The notes: generated by a model not told the origin, from the sequence alone. A DNA stretch of 64,000 nt from Caryophanales bacterium (GCA_902362975.1 CABIYO010000002.1:62001-126000), one strand, 5' to 3'; shown: positions 26,773-36,161, numbered from the stretch's first letter. Numbers and translations: made by a program.

Positions 26773-26808
26773 CAAAAAAATAAAGAACAACAGCACTGTT
26801 GTTCTTTA
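26773..26808 (-). terminator. Terminator of the pst-phoU operon
   Basis: Perfect stem AAAGAACAACAG / CTGTTGTTCTTT with TG loop side bases and seven T residues after it. Confidence 0.9.
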
Positions 26809-26817
26809 CCACTAATC

Positions 26818-27480
26818 TTATTGATTCAAATCATAATGTTTCCCTTTTTCGAGGAAAATTAAATGTTCTCCGAAGTTCGTCACATGATCACCCATCCGTT
26901 CGAGGTATCGAGCAATGTTCGAGAATTCGTATACATCGTTCGTCCCAACCGTCATGGCCGGGAGAGAACCGATATACTGTTTAATCACCGTTAGGTTGAT
27001 GTCATCAATCACACGGTCCATCTCATTGAGTTCACGAACACGACTCACTTCACCTTTGCGATAGGCACGTGTCGCCAGTTCAAGCATGTCAATCAACTGC
27101 TCGGCCATCTTCTTGAGCGGTTGAATGTCGAGCACATAGGGAACATGCTCGATTCGTGTCACTGCTTTTGCGATATTTGTCGCATAGTCCGCAATGCGTT
27201 CAAGGTCTGTCGCTGATTTCATCGTCACAATCAGACGTCGCAAGTCAGTCGCGACTGGCTGTTGTTTTGCGATCAACAGGATCGCTTCGTCGTTGATTGT
27301 CAACTCCAACTCATCTAACTCGTTGTCGTTCTCAATCACCGTTTTAGCCAATTCAAGATCGTGTTTTTCTAACACTTCGATTGCCGTCGCCGTTTGACGC
27401 ATGGTCAAGTTTGCCAATCGAACAACTTTATCTTCTAATTCAGTTAGCTTCGTATCAAAAAATGTGCGGTTTTGTGCCAT
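26818..27480 (-). CDS. phoU: Phosphate transport regulator PhoU
   Basis: Two three-helix PhoU repeats, each with the metal-binding E/D-x-x-x-D signature (D-L-E-R-I-A-D-Y-A-T-N and Y-L-E-R-M-G-D-H-V-T-N). 220 residues from ATG 27480 after GGAGGAGA. PhoU modulates Pst activity and phosphate signalling. Last gene of pstS-C-A-B-phoU. The neighbouring phoPR kinase pair is not in the window. Confidence 0.94.
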   Translation of the reverse strand: MAQNRTFFDTKLTELEDKVVRLANLTMRQTATAIEVLEKHDLELAKTVIENDNELDELELTINDEAILLIAKQQPVATDLRRLIVTMKSATDLERIADYATNIAKAVTRIEHVPYVLDIQPLKKMAEQLIDMLELATRAYRKGEVSRVRELNEMDRVIDDINLTVIKQYIGSLPAMTVGTNDVYEFSNIARYLERMGDHVTNFGEHLIFLEKGKHYDLNQ

Positions 27481-27496
27481 CAATCCAGTCTCCTCC

Positions 27497-28333
27497 TTAA
27501 CCGAAACGGCCAGAAATATAGTCTTCCGTCCGTTTGTCAGATGGATTCGAGAAAATCTTATCTGTAACATCGAACTCGACAACTTCTCCATTTAAGAAGA
27601 ATGCTGTTCTATCCGAAACACGGGCAGCTTGTTGCATATTATGTGTCACGATGATGATTGAATACTGTTCTTTCAACTCTTGTACCAATTCTTCCACTTT
27701 TAGTGTAGAGATCGGGTCAAGGGCTGACGTCGGTTCGTCCATTAAGATGACATTCGGTTCAATCGCTAACGTACGCGCGATACAGAGACGTTGTTGTTGT
27801 CCACCTGAAAGTCCGTACGCATTCTCATTCAATCGATCTTTCACTTCATCCCAGATTGCCGCACCACGTAATGAACGCTCGACAATTTCATCGAGTACTT
27901 TCTTATTTTTGATCCCGTGCGTCCGCGGTCCATACGCCACGTTGTCATAGACCGATTTTGGGAACGGGTTCGGTTGTTGGAATACCATCCCGACCGAGGT
28001 ACGCAAATCTTCCACCTTGTATCCGCGATCGAAGATATTACGACCGTGGTATAGGATTTCGCCATTCGTCCGAACCGATGGAACGAGTTCGACCATACGA
28101 TTTAACGTCTTGATGAACGTCGATTTTCCGCACCCAGATGGTCCGATGATTGCCGTGACTTCATTCTTTTTAATATCGAGGTTGACATCAATCAAAGCCT
28201 GGTCTTCTCCGTACCACAAGTTCAAATTGTTGACGACATAGGCGCTATCTTTTTTCATCTCAGTCGTTGTCGGTTCTGTCGTAGTTGTGTTCACGTTTTG
28301 ATCTCCTTTGTTGAGCTCTTGTTGTTTCATCAT
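27497..28333 (-). CDS. pstB: Phosphate ABC transporter ATP-binding protein
   Basis: ATPase of the high-affinity phosphate importer. Walker [11 protein letters not shown]-loop F-Q-Q-P-N-P-F-P, signature L-S-G-G-Q-Q-Q-R, Walker [13 protein letters not shown] and switch H in V-T-H-N-M are intact. 278 residues from ATG 28333, six bases after GGAGGAAG. The first 30 residues are a Thr-rich extension before the ABC fold. Only one pstB here; B. subtilis has two. Confidence 0.96.
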   Translation of the reverse strand: MMKQQELNKGDQNVNTTTTEPTTTEMKKDSAYVVNNLNLWYGEDQALIDVNLDIKKNEVTAIIGPSGCGKSTFIKTLNRMVELVPSVRTNGEILYHGRNIFDRGYKVEDLRTSVGMVFQQPNPFPKSVYDNVAYGPRTHGIKNKKVLDEIVERSLRGAAIWDEVKDRLNENAYGLSGGQQQRLCIARTLAIEPNVILMDEPTSALDPISTLKVEELVQELKEQYSIIIVTHNMQQAARVSDRTAFFLNGEVVEFDVTDKIFSNPSDKRTEDYISGRFG

Positions 28334-28368
28334 CTCGAGCTTCCTCCTCATTCATCTGCAAACAAGAC

Positions 28369-29280
28369 TTAGTGTCGATTTGTATATTTGTTTCGAATAT
28401 AGATGGCAACCGAGTTCATCGCGATGAGCATCGTCATGAGTACGATGATCCCTGCTGCTGCTAAGTTTTGGAACTCTGCTTGTGGTCGGCTCGTCCAGTT
28501 ATAAATCTGGATTGGGAGGGCCGTGAAGTCAGAGAAAATGTTACTTGGTGTCGTTGAAATAAATGTAGCCGCTCCGACCATGATGAGTGGAGCCGTTTCA
28601 CCAATTGCACGAGAAACCGCTAGGATAATCCCCGTGATGATTCCTGGTAACGCCGAAGGTAACACGACGTTAAATGTCGTCTGCCACTTCGACGCCCCGA
28701 GCGCTAGCGAAGCGTGTCGTAATTCCATTTTGACTGCTCGTAGCGCTTCCTGTGAGGCCACGATGACAATCGGCAAACTCATGAGACCGAGCGTCAAGGC
28801 GCCGGCCATAATCGAGTTCCCTAATTCCATAACACGTACGAAAATCGTCAATCCAAGCAATCCGAACACGATTGATGGGACGCCAGCCAAGTTTGAAATG
28901 TTGACCTCGATAAATGATGTCAAGCGATTTTTTGGTGCATATTCTTCTAGGTAAATCGCTGCACCAACACCGATGATAAACACCATCGGCACGATCAATA
29001 GCATGAGCCATAACGACCCAATCAACGCAGGATATAATCCAGCCTGTTCAGGACGGCGCGACGGGAAGTTGCGCAAGAAATCGAGGTCGACCCATCCTGC
29101 GCCCTTTGACACGATGTCATAAATCAACGTCGATAAAACGACGAGTGCAAAGACGAGTCCCGCCAAAAAGATGTACTTAAATATTTCATTCAATTGTAAA
29201 CGTCGTTTAATTCGTTGAGACACGGTCTCACGATTCATCAAGTTCTTCGTATTCTCGAACTCACTGTTCGGTAAAGCCAT
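28369..29280 (-). CDS. pstA: Phosphate ABC transporter permease PstA
   Basis: Six membrane segments with the ABC-permease EAA-type loop (about E-A-L-R-A-V-K-M-E-L-R-H-A-S-L-A-L-G-A) that contacts PstB. 303 residues; ATG six bases after GAGGAGT; starts one base after the pstC stop. Partner of PstC. Confidence 0.94.
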   Translation of the reverse strand: MALPNSEFENTKNLMNRETVSQRIKRRLQLNEIFKYIFLAGLVFALVVLSTLIYDIVSKGAGWVDLDFLRNFPSRRPEQAGLYPALIGSLWLMLLIVPMVFIIGVGAAIYLEEYAPKNRLTSFIEVNISNLAGVPSIVFGLLGLTIFVRVMELGNSIMAGALTLGLMSLPIVIVASQEALRAVKMELRHASLALGASKWQTTFNVVLPSALPGIITGIILAVSRAIGETAPLIMVGAATFISTTPSNIFSDFTALPIQIYNWTSRPQAEFQNLAAAGIIVLMTMLIAMNSVAIYIRNKYTNRH

Positions 29281-29281
29281 A

Positions 29282-30226
29282 TTAGTACTCCTCTCTGAAG
29301 CGGCGCGTCACCCAGTTTGCGAATAAGTTCATCAATAGGGTAAAGACGAACAACAACGCACCGACCGCATAGATACTGTAATATTCGATTGTGCCGTAAC
29401 CTGCATCACCTTTGGCGATTTGAACGATATACGCTGTCATCGTCTGAATCGCATTGAGCGGGTTGAACTCGAAGTTCGGCTGTGAACCACCAGCAATGGT
29501 TACAATCATCGTCTCCCCAATCGCACGGCTCATTCCGAGAACGATGGAGGCAATGATCCCAGACGTCGCAGCAGGCATGACAACTTTCGTTGCCACCTCA
29601 AGACGCGTCGCACCTAAACCGAGTGCACCGTCCCGAATTTTCTTCGGAACAGCACTCATTGCATCCTCAGAAATCGAGGCAATCATCGGAATAATCATAA
29701 TCCCGACGACAATCCCTGGGCTGAGTGCATTGTAAATTTGAAGTCCTGGGATGAGTGCTTGCAGAATCGGTGTAATGAATGACAAGGCGAAGAAACCGAA
29801 TACGATGGTCGGCACACCGGCCAACACTTCTAGAATTGGTTTCAATACACGTCGTGCCCGTTCAGAGGCGTATTCACTTAAATAAATCGCAGACGCCAAA
29901 CCGAGTGGGACGGCTACAATCATCGCAATCACAGTAATTTGGAGTGTTCCCATCACAAGGGCCCATACCCCGAAGCGCTGATCTGCACTAAGCGGGTACC
30001 ATTCTGTCGATCCTAAAAATTCTGCGACAGGGACTCGTTCAAAGAACTTGAATAGCTCATAGCCTAATGTGAACGCAATACCAATGGTCGTGACGACCGA
30101 TACGAATGCGCTCAAGAATAATAAGAACGGCATGATTTTATCAAACACGTTCGTTGTACTATATTTCTTTTGTTTATTTTGTTGAATCATCTCTCGAATC
30201 GAAAGCTTATTGTTCGGTTCATTCAT
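29282..30226 (-). CDS. pstC: Phosphate ABC transporter permease PstC
   Basis: 314-residue permease with six membrane segments and the loop S-A-V-P-K-K-I-R-D-G-A-L-G-L-G-A. An N-terminal cytosolic extension of about 30 residues precedes the first segment. Preceded by an intercistronic stem-loop that separates it from pstS. Confidence 0.94.
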   Translation of the reverse strand: MNEPNNKLSIREMIQQNKQKKYSTTNVFDKIMPFLLFLSAFVSVVTTIGIAFTLGYELFKFFERVPVAEFLGSTEWYPLSADQRFGVWALVMGTLQITVIAMIVAVPLGLASAIYLSEYASERARRVLKPILEVLAGVPTIVFGFFALSFITPILQALIPGLQIYNALSPGIVVGIMIIPMIASISEDAMSAVPKKIRDGALGLGATRLEVATKVVMPAATSGIIASIVLGMSRAIGETMIVTIAGGSQPNFEFNPLNAIQTMTAYIVQIAKGDAGYGTIEYYSIYAVGALLFVFTLLMNLFANWVTRRFREEY

Positions 30227-30269
30227 CTCGTGTATCGCTCCCTACCTCTTCATACTAGAAAGCATGGCG

Positions 30270-30296
30270 AGAAGGCGAGACCGTGTCTCACCTTCT
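30270..30296 (-). other. Intercistronic stem-loop between pstS and pstC
   Basis: Twelve-pair stem AGAAGGTGAGAC / GTCTCGCCTTCT with an ACG loop and no T-run after it. Such hairpins after a binding-protein gene commonly protect its mRNA 3' end and reduce read-through, giving more PstS than permease. Confidence 0.7.
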
Positions 30297-30309
30297 GCCA
30301 CCTATCATC

Positions 30310-31248
30310 TTATTCTCCAGCGATTTCGTCGATCATCTTCATGTTTTCGTCGTAACGCGCTTGTTCCATTTTCACGTAACCGACTTCTTCAGAAAGATCG
30401 GCAGCGTTTTCGTTCATGAAGCGTGCGAAGTCCGCAACCTGCTCTTTGTCTTTCAACGAAGCGTTGTTGACGTACGTGTAGATTTCACGTGAGAGCGGGT
30501 AAGATAAATCGTTAATCGTGTCATGTGTCGGCTCAACGCCTTCAACATTTAATGCACGAAGTGTGTCTTTGTTCTCAAGGTAATATGCGAATCCAAAGAA
30601 TCCGATTGCTCCTTCTGTTCCGCCTACACCTGTGACGAGGACGTTGTCATCCTCAGACAATTGCGCATCTTGACGAATATCTGTTTCATTTAATACTTTT
30701 TCGTCGAAGAAATCGTAAGTTCCTGAGTCTTTACCTGGTGCGAAGAATGAAATCTCCTCGTCTGGCCAGTCTGAACGAACGTCTTTCCACGTTTTAATGC
30801 TCGTGTCCGTCCACATCTTATTCAATTCTTCAATCGTGATATCTTGTGCCCAATCATTCGCTGGGTTTACAACGAGCGAAAGTCCATCAAGTGCAACTGA
30901 GAGTTGCGTGAATTCCACACCGTTTTTCTCAGCTTCGGCTGCTTCTTCTTCTTTGATTTCACGTGATGCGTTTGAGAAGTCTGTCTCTCCCGTCACGAAA
31001 CGTTTGAAGCCACCACCCGTACCAGAGACACCGACTGTCACTTCAACTTCTGGTTGTTCAGCTGAATATTCTTCTGCGACTGCTTCCATGATTGGGAATA
31101 CAGTTGATGATCCGTCCATGACGACTTTTCCTGAGAGCGCATCGCCGCCTTCAGCAGCACCACCTTCTTCATTATTCCCACAAGCAGCACCTACGAGTGC
31201 GACTGAAGTGATCGAAGCGAGTAAAGCTGATTTTTTCATCCAAGACAT
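30310..31248 (-). CDS. pstS: Phosphate-binding lipoprotein PstS
   Basis: Extracellular phosphate receptor. Lipoprotein signal peptide with cysteine at residue 23 (A-L-V-G-A-A-C-G-N), then an acidic linker and a PBP-like-2 domain with D-G-S-S-T-V-F-P, S-G-T-G-G-G and S-R-E-I phosphate-binding loops. 312 residues; ATG after AAGGAGGA. First gene of the operon, behind a Pho box. Confidence 0.96.
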   Translation of the reverse strand: MSWMKKSALLASITSVALVGAACGNNEEGGAAEGGDALSGKVVMDGSSTVFPIMEAVAEEYSAEQPEVEVTVGVSGTGGGFKRFVTGETDFSNASREIKEEEAAEAEKNGVEFTQLSVALDGLSLVVNPANDWAQDITIEELNKMWTDTSIKTWKDVRSDWPDEEISFFAPGKDSGTYDFFDEKVLNETDIRQDAQLSEDDNVLVTGVGGTEGAIGFFGFAYYLENKDTLRALNVEGVEPTHDTINDLSYPLSREIYTYVNNASLKDKEQVADFARFMNENAADLSEEVGYVKMEQARYDENMKMIDEIAGE

Positions 31249-31310
31249 TTGTGACGTCCTCCTTGAGTTTGCTTTGATTTTTGTTGTGGATTTGTTGTTC
31301 TGTCCTACAA

Positions 31311-31316
31311 TTAATA
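31311..31316 (-). promoter_or_regulatory. -10 element of the pst promoter
   Basis: TATTAA on the minus strand, 14 bases after the last Pho repeat; no -35 hexamer, as expected for a PhoP-activated promoter. Confidence 0.5.
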
Positions 31317-31330
31317 TCCTAATGAACTTC

Positions 31331-31369
31331 TATTAACGAGAAATAAACGGAACGTAAAAGAATTGTAAA
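31331..31369 (-). promoter_or_regulatory. Pho box (PhoP sites) upstream of pstS
   Basis: Four direct repeats on the minus strand, TTTACA, TTTACG, TTTATT, TTAATA, separated by exactly five bases each, giving an 11-base period. This matches the TT(A/T/C)A(C/T)A tandem repeats bound by PhoP dimers in B. subtilis. Confidence 0.8.
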
Positions 31370-31372
31370 GAC

Positions 31373-31404
31373 AAAAAAAGAAGTCACCGAAGTGACCTCT
31401 TTTA
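31373..31404 (-). terminator. Terminator of pbpA
   Basis: AAGAGGTCAC-TTCG-GTGACTTCTT followed by T-run on the minus strand, overlapping the gene stop. Confidence 0.9.
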
Positions 31405-33465
31405 CTGAAGCATTGCATTGACATCTTCTAGATTAAAGTAAGCTTTCATGATGTCGTGTGCGACCCTCGTGTTGATTCCTTCCGCCTCAAGACCAGGCAT
31501 GATAATCGCCCAGGCGATTTCCGGGTCATCGAACGGTGCCCAACCGACATGGTTTGAGTTAAATGTCTTAATCGGTTCTCCGTTCGCATTTCGTTTCGCC
31601 TGACCGTCTGCGCCTTCCGCAATCGCTTGAGCAGTTCCGGTTTTACCTGCAGCCGTCATACCGGTCTCCTGTAAAATGCGAGACGAACCGGACGAAGACT
31701 CAACCCCTTGACGAAATCCTTCACGGACACGTTGAATGTACTCATCCTGAATATCGACTTTATTCAACGCATTCGGTTGGAACGTGCTCACGACTTGCTT
31801 ATTGTTCTCATCAAGCGAACCCGGCTCAATGATTTCTTTAAGTAAGTGTGGTTGTACACGATAGCCACCGTTCGCCAATGTTGACGTATATTGCGCCAAT
31901 TGAATCGGAGTATAAGAAATATACTGTCCGATTGACATATCCATCAGAAGCGTGACACGGTCCGGGATACTCCGGAATCCGGTCGACTCAAACGGCAAGT
32001 CGATTCCTGTTTCGATTCCGAGACCGAATTGTTTATAGTAGTGTTCCATCGTTTCAAACGCCTGCGTGACATTTTCCCCGACAATTTGACCTGTTGAGTA
32101 ATAATCAGCCAGACGCAACGCAATTTGGAACATATAGATGTTTGATGACATCGCGAGCGCATCTAAGTCGTTGATGTTCCCCATATTTCGGTAGGAAGCT
32201 TTCACTGACGAACCGATTCGAATCGGTGCATCATAAATATATTCTCCCGGTTTGACGACGCCTTCTTCAAATCCATAGGCGACCGTCGCCCCTTTGATGG
32301 TTGATCCGATTTGGCTGGCACGGAGCACCGTACCGGTCGACACATCCTTGAATTCGTTCGTTTCCAAATCGAGTTCTTGTCCAGACAAAGCGAGCAATTC
32401 ACCCGTTTGCGGATTCATGACGACCGCAAACGCTCGGTCGAAATGAGGACTTCCAGAGCGTCCTACGCGAATCGCCTTTTTCAAGATCTCATCGACTTCT
32501 TTTTGGAACTCGATGTCGGTCGATAAGACGATATCTTTCCCTGGATTCCCACTCACTCGTGTCGGTTCACCCACCGGTTCCCCTTTGTATGTGGTGAACA
32601 CATCATAGGCCGGCGTTCCACGAAGGACGTCTTCATACTGTTGTTCCAAGTATGAGGTACCGACCCGGTCATTCAACCCGTAACCCTTCGCCTGATAAGA
32701 CGCACGTTGTTCCGCCGGAATTTGACGATAACTTCCTAGGAAACTTTTGAACGTCTCCTCATACGGATAGTCCCGTTGATAGTACGGTTCGACACTCACC
32801 CCAGGCAACTGCTCTAAGTTTTCTTCGATGACCGCCATCTCTTTCGGGCTCGCACCGATTTTGATGACCTGTGGGTCGAGTGCATAGCCGCTCTCCATGT
32901 TGTGTTTAATGGCGATGATTTCTTCTGTCGCGTCATCAAACGTAATCTCTTCTTCTGTGATTGAGTCAAGCAAGAGTCGGTCCACGTCTTGGTTAGACAA
33001 TGCGGCCCGCTCCTCTTCCGATAATTCTTCCAATAGCGCTTGAGTCCGTTCTTGCGCCAATTCCGGATTCGTTGCAATCCAGTAATCCTTCCGGTCTCGC
33101 TCCGTCATTTTACGGTCTTCTTTTGGAATGTCGACGATTTCCGCCAACTTTTTCGCGACATCCAACCGTTCCTCCGTCTTTGTCACTTCAGAGCGACGAT
33201 ACATGACCGAGTAGTTTGAAATCGTATCCGCCAGTACTTGACCGTTCCGGTCGTAGATTTTCCCTCGCGGCACTTCATATTTGATTTTACTCGACTCTGT
33301 TCTCTGTACTTCCCGAGCAATCAATTCACCATTCACGATTTGGACGACACCTAACCTAAAAATGAGGGTCGCAAATAGAATGAAGACGATGAAAAATAGT
33401 AAATTCAAGCGTAACGGTAAGTGGTTTCGCCGTTTTTTCGGCACTTTTACCCGATTTTTAGCCAA
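31402..33465 (-). CDS. pbpA: Class B penicillin-binding protein (PbpA/PBP2A type)
   Basis: Peptidoglycan transpeptidase used for lateral wall growth in rods. N-terminal membrane anchor (about 18-40), PBP dimerisation domain with R-G-K-I-Y-D-R-N-G, then the transpeptidase with S-T-I-K (active Ser), S-S-N and K-T-G-T motifs. 687 residues. Lies immediately upstream of pstS and downstream of sodA, as pbpA in B. subtilis. Confidence 0.93.
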   Translation of the reverse strand: MAKNRVKVPKKRRNHLPLRLNLLFFIVFILFATLIFRLGVVQIVNGELIAREVQRTESSKIKYEVPRGKIYDRNGQVLADTISNYSVMYRRSEVTKTEERLDVAKKLAEIVDIPKEDRKMTERDRKDYWIATNPELAQERTQALLEELSEEERAALSNQDVDRLLLDSITEEEITFDDATEEIIAIKHNMESGYALDPQVIKIGASPKEMAVIEENLEQLPGVSVEPYYQRDYPYEETFKSFLGSYRQIPAEQRASYQAKGYGLNDRVGTSYLEQQYEDVLRGTPAYDVFTTYKGEPVGEPTRVSGNPGKDIVLSTDIEFQKEVDEILKKAIRVGRSGSPHFDRAFAVVMNPQTGELLALSGQELDLETNEFKDVSTGTVLRASQIGSTIKGATVAYGFEEGVVKPGEYIYDAPIRIGSSVKASYRNMGNINDLDALAMSSNIYMFQIALRLADYYSTGQIVGENVTQAFETMEHYYKQFGLGIETGIDLPFESTGFRSIPDRVTLLMDMSIGQYISYTPIQLAQYTSTLANGGYRVQPHLLKEIIEPGSLDENNKQVVSTFQPNALNKVDIQDEYIQRVREGFRQGVESSSGSSRILQETGMTAAGKTGTAQAIAEGADGQAKRNANGEPIKTFNSNHVGWAPFDDPEIAWAIIMPGLEAEGINTRVAHDIMKAYFNLEDVNAMLQ

Positions 33466-33578
33466 GTCCGTTTACTCCCTTCACGTTCATTTCCTTCTAT
33501 ATTATAGAGGACAGGAGTCCCTGTCGTTTTGTCCGATTTTCACTATATCATAATTTGTTTACAAATTAATGAAAACCA

Positions 33579-33610
33579 CAAAAAAACCGAGATTCGTATC
33601 AGAACCTCGG
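33579..33610 (-). terminator. Terminator of sodA
   Basis: CCGAGGTTC / GAATCTCGG (one G-T pair) followed by seven T residues on the minus strand. Confidence 0.85.
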
Positions 33611-33621
33611 GTAAGACAAAC

Positions 33622-34230
33622 TTATTTTGCGTCAGCGTACAATTTCGCCACATAATCCCAATCGATGACATGGAAGAATGCGTTGATATAGTCAGGACGA
33701 CGGTTTTGGTAGTTCAAGTAGTAGGCATGTTCCCACACATCAAGACCGAGGATTGGTGTAACACCTTCCATGATTGGTGAGTCTTGGTTTGGAGTAGACG
33801 TGACTTCGAGTTTACCATTCTTCACCACGAGCCAAGCCCAACCTGAACCGAAGCGAGTTGTTGCAGCTTTCGTGAATTCGTCTTTAAACGCATCGAAGCT
33901 ACCGAACGACTCATCGATTGCAGCAGCGAGGTCGCCAGACGGTGTACCGTTCTCATTTTTCTTCAAGAGCTTCCAGAAGAACGAGTGGTTCCAATGCCCG
34001 CCACCGTTGTTGCGGACAGCTGTTTGAATGTCAGCAGGAAGCGAATCGATTTTTTGAAGCAAGTCTTCGAGTGAAGAGTACTCTACATCTTTTCCTTCGA
34101 GTGCATTGTTTAGATTCGTGACGTAAGTGTTGTGGTGTTTCGTGTGGTGAATTTCCATCGTGCGTGCATCAATGTGTGGTTCGAGTGCATCATATGCGTA
34201 ATCAAGTTGTGGTAATTCAAATTTAGCCAT
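33622..34230 (-). CDS. sodA: Superoxide dismutase (Mn/Fe)
   Basis: Converts superoxide to peroxide and oxygen. Ligand motifs are present: the N-terminal [15 protein letters not shown] and D-V-W-E-H-A-Y-Y. The G-G-H and D-V-W-E-H-A-Y context fits Mn-preferring enzymes. 202 residues from ATG 34230 after AAGGGGGA. Single gene with own promoter and terminator. Confidence 0.95.
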   Translation of the reverse strand: MAKFELPQLDYAYDALEPHIDARTMEIHHTKHHNTYVTNLNNALEGKDVEYSSLEDLLQKIDSLPADIQTAVRNNGGGHWNHSFFWKLLKKNENGTPSGDLAAAIDESFGSFDAFKDEFTKAATTRFGSGWAWLVVKNGKLEVTSTPNQDSPIMEGVTPILGLDVWEHAYYLNYQNRRPDYINAFFHVIDWDYVAKLYADAK

Positions 34231-34274
34231 TACTAAAATCCCCCTTAAAAGTGTTTTGAACAACGTTCGTCTTA

Positions 34275-34304
34275 AATGTAACAGATATGCGACGGTTGAC
34301 TCAA
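34275..34304 (-). promoter_or_regulatory. Candidate promoter of sodA
   Basis: TTGAGT (34299-34304) and TACATT (34275-34280) on the minus strand, 18-base spacing. Confidence 0.55.
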
Positions 34305-34314
34305 TTGTAATGCT

Positions 34315-35787
34315 TTAGTCGACATCTTCTTCTGGCAATGCCCATACTGAAATCGACCCCGCCGACACTTTAAATACCCCAAATCCTTCTTCATCAATCT
34401 CAATTCGATCATCCAACGTATTCGTTAAATCGACCCATGTTTGACCGGCACGTTCTTCCCCGACAAACATTCTCTTTTCAGCCTCATCAGAAGTTGAAAT
34501 GAGAACGGCACATCCGGAACGTTCGATTTCCTCCACACCTTTTCGTACCCACCCGATGACGTTTGCATCATCAAAGTAATCATCCTGCTCCCCATACGCC
34601 TTCTCTCGGCGCGCATATAGAAGCGTATCAATGGCGAGCTTCATCCCATCCGTCGGGTGAGGACCGTCTATACCGTAGTAATCGCCATAGAAGACACATG
34701 GATAACCATCTTTACGAAGTAAGACAAGCCCATAGGCGATTTGCTTGAACCAATCTTTCACCCATGACTCTAGCGCCTCTTCGGGTTGTGAGTCGTGATT
34801 ATCTACGAACGTCACGGAATGGAGCGGGTGTGACTGAACGAGCGTATCATCAAAAATGGTCCGCATGTCAAACGCGGCCCCTTCCTCCGAGGCTTGATGC
34901 AATTTGTAGTGGAGCGGGACATCGAATAAATCGACATGGTAATCGATGTTATCGAGAAATTTACGACAGGCATCAAGATCAGGTTTCCAAAACTCGCCGA
35001 CAAAATAGAATTGGTCACCTTTCTCTTCCCGCATCGTCTGACTGAACTCTTTTATAAAGTCATAGTTGATGTGTTTAATGGCATCAAGACGGAATCCATC
35101 ACATTTCGTCTCTTCGATGAACCATTTCCCCCAATTTAACACTTCTTCGCGCACATCGGGATGGTGGTAGTCGATGTTCGCAAACATTAAATAGTCATAG
35201 ACACCGAATTCATCGTCGACGTTATCGTTCCATCTTTTGTTTTCTCCAACAATAAAGAAAATACCGGATCGATCAGTCGCCGCATCATAATCCGTTCCGT
35301 TAAAATGCGTGAAGTTCCATTTAAATGAAGAGTATTTTCCATCACGAGCTTCATAATCAAATTTTGTCCACCCTTCGATCTCGAACGCTTCATCTGAGAG
35401 GACTTTCGTACGGTCATCGGGATCGACTTCTAACACCTTAAACTTCTCGGTCGCATCCGCCCCGGCTTTATGATTCATGACGACATCCATATAAATCTGC
35501 ATTCCGAGTTCTTGCTGACAATAGGTCGTTGCTTCAAGTAGTTCTTTTTTCGTTCCATATTTTGTAGCAATCGACCCTTTTTGATCGAACTCGCCTAAAT
35601 CATATAAGTCATAGATTCCATATCCAGTATCTTGATCGCTTTGCCCTTTTGTGACTGGTGGTAGCCAAAGCGCAGTGATTCCTGCTTTATTTAACTCGGC
35701 TGCTCTCTCTTTTAGTCGCTTCCAATGCTTTTGATCTGCCTCGACATGCCATTCAAAAAATTGCATCATGGTGTGGTTTCGTTCCAT
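34315..35787 (-). CDS. Intracellular alpha-amylase (GH13)
   Basis: Liquefying-type alpha-amylase of about the standard length (490) but with no signal peptide, so cytoplasmic; likely acts on glycogen or imported maltodextrins. Catalytic residues: Asp235 in G-F-R-L-D-A-I-K-H, Glu265 in F-V-G-E-F-W-K, Asp332 in F-V-D-N-H-D-S. The calcium-site region D-V-V-M-N-H is present. Starts M-E-R-N-H-T-M-M-Q-F-F-E-W, the family's usual N-terminus without leader. Not linked to the GH57 locus, but both point to internal glucan metabolism. Confidence 0.92.
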   Translation of the reverse strand: MERNHTMMQFFEWHVEADQKHWKRLKERAAELNKAGITALWLPPVTKGQSDQDTGYGIYDLYDLGEFDQKGSIATKYGTKKELLEATTYCQQELGMQIYMDVVMNHKAGADATEKFKVLEVDPDDRTKVLSDEAFEIEGWTKFDYEARDGKYSSFKWNFTHFNGTDYDAATDRSGIFFIVGENKRWNDNVDDEFGVYDYLMFANIDYHHPDVREEVLNWGKWFIEETKCDGFRLDAIKHINYDFIKEFSQTMREEKGDQFYFVGEFWKPDLDACRKFLDNIDYHVDLFDVPLHYKLHQASEEGAAFDMRTIFDDTLVQSHPLHSVTFVDNHDSQPEEALESWVKDWFKQIAYGLVLLRKDGYPCVFYGDYYGIDGPHPTDGMKLAIDTLLYARREKAYGEQDDYFDDANVIGWVRKGVEEIERSGCAVLISTSDEAEKRMFVGEERAGQTWVDLTNTLDDRIEIDEEGFGVFKVSAGSISVWALPEEDVD

Positions 35788-35859
35788 TTTGTCCGCCTCA
35801 TTTCATATTTTTCAAAAAAACAAAATGCTAACGAGTATTTACCCAGCAATTTTAGATTG

Positions 35860-35895
35860 AAAACAAAAAGCGACGTTCACATTGTGACGTCGCTT
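35860..35895 (-). terminator. Terminator of the tRNA pair
   Basis: AAGCGACGT / ACGTCGCTT stem on the minus strand followed by a T-run, six bases after the second tRNA. Confidence 0.85.
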
Positions 35896-35900
35896 ACGAA

Positions 35901-35974
35901 TGGACCCTGTAGGACTTGAACCTACGACCGGACGGTTATGAGCCGTCTGCTCTAACCAGCTGAGCTAAGGGTCC
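35901..35974 (-). tRNA. tRNA with CAU anticodon, probably tRNA-Ile2
   Basis: 74-nt cloverleaf; acceptor GGACCCT / AGGGTCC, anticodon loop CTCATAA, T-loop GGTTCAAGTCC, CCA not encoded. The body resembles the lysidine-modified tRNA-Ile (k2CAU) of Bacillus more than elongator tRNA-Met; identity would then need TilS. Distinction from tRNA-Met rests on overall similarity only. Confidence 0.8.
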
Positions 35975-35981
35975 TTATAAA

Positions 35982-36055
35982 TGGCGGCGGAGGGAGTCGA
36001 ACCCACGACCTTACGGGTATGAACCGTACGCTCTAGCCAGCTGAGCTACACCGCC
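35982..36055 (-). tRNA. tRNA-Met (CAU), elongator type
   Basis: 74-nt cloverleaf; acceptor GGCGGTG / CGCCGCC, anticodon loop TTCATAC, T-loop GGTTCGACTCC. The sequence is close to the Bacillus elongator tRNA-Met. Seven bases before the next tRNA, so they form one transcript; CCA not encoded. Confidence 0.88.
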
Positions 36056-36073
36056 ATGTTGTTATACAGTAAT

Positions 36074-36102
36074 AATATACTGAATATGTCCTGGAGTGTC
36101 AA
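36074..36102 (-). promoter_or_regulatory. Strong promoter of the tRNA pair
   Basis: Perfect TTGACA (36097-36102), 17-base spacer, TATATT (36074-36079), about 18 bases before the tRNA. Confidence 0.85.
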
Positions 36103-36123
36103 GGAGTATTCCTTGCTAATTAA

Positions 36124-36158
36124 GAAAAAGCACCCCAAATTTCATTTGGAGTGCTTCT
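36124..36158 (-). terminator. Terminator of the Na/Pi cotransporter gene
   Basis: AGCACTCCAAAT / ATTTGGGGTGCT stem followed by TTTTT on the minus strand. Confidence 0.85.
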
Positions 36159-36161
36159 GAC

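Noticed and set aside
30797..31336. Long open frame antisense to pstS (about 179 codons)
   Set aside because: It lies opposite a clear gene and reads as Ser/Pro-rich codon shadow with no ribosome site or motif.
33500..33545. Palindrome GACAGGAGTCCCTGTC upstream of pbpA as a regulator site
   Set aside because: Symmetry is short and I cannot match it to a known operator; it could equally be a weak hairpin in the leader.
35901..36055. Both CAU tRNAs as duplicated tRNA-Met
   Set aside because: Their acceptor, anticodon and T stems differ strongly; one fits Ile2 (lysidine type) better.
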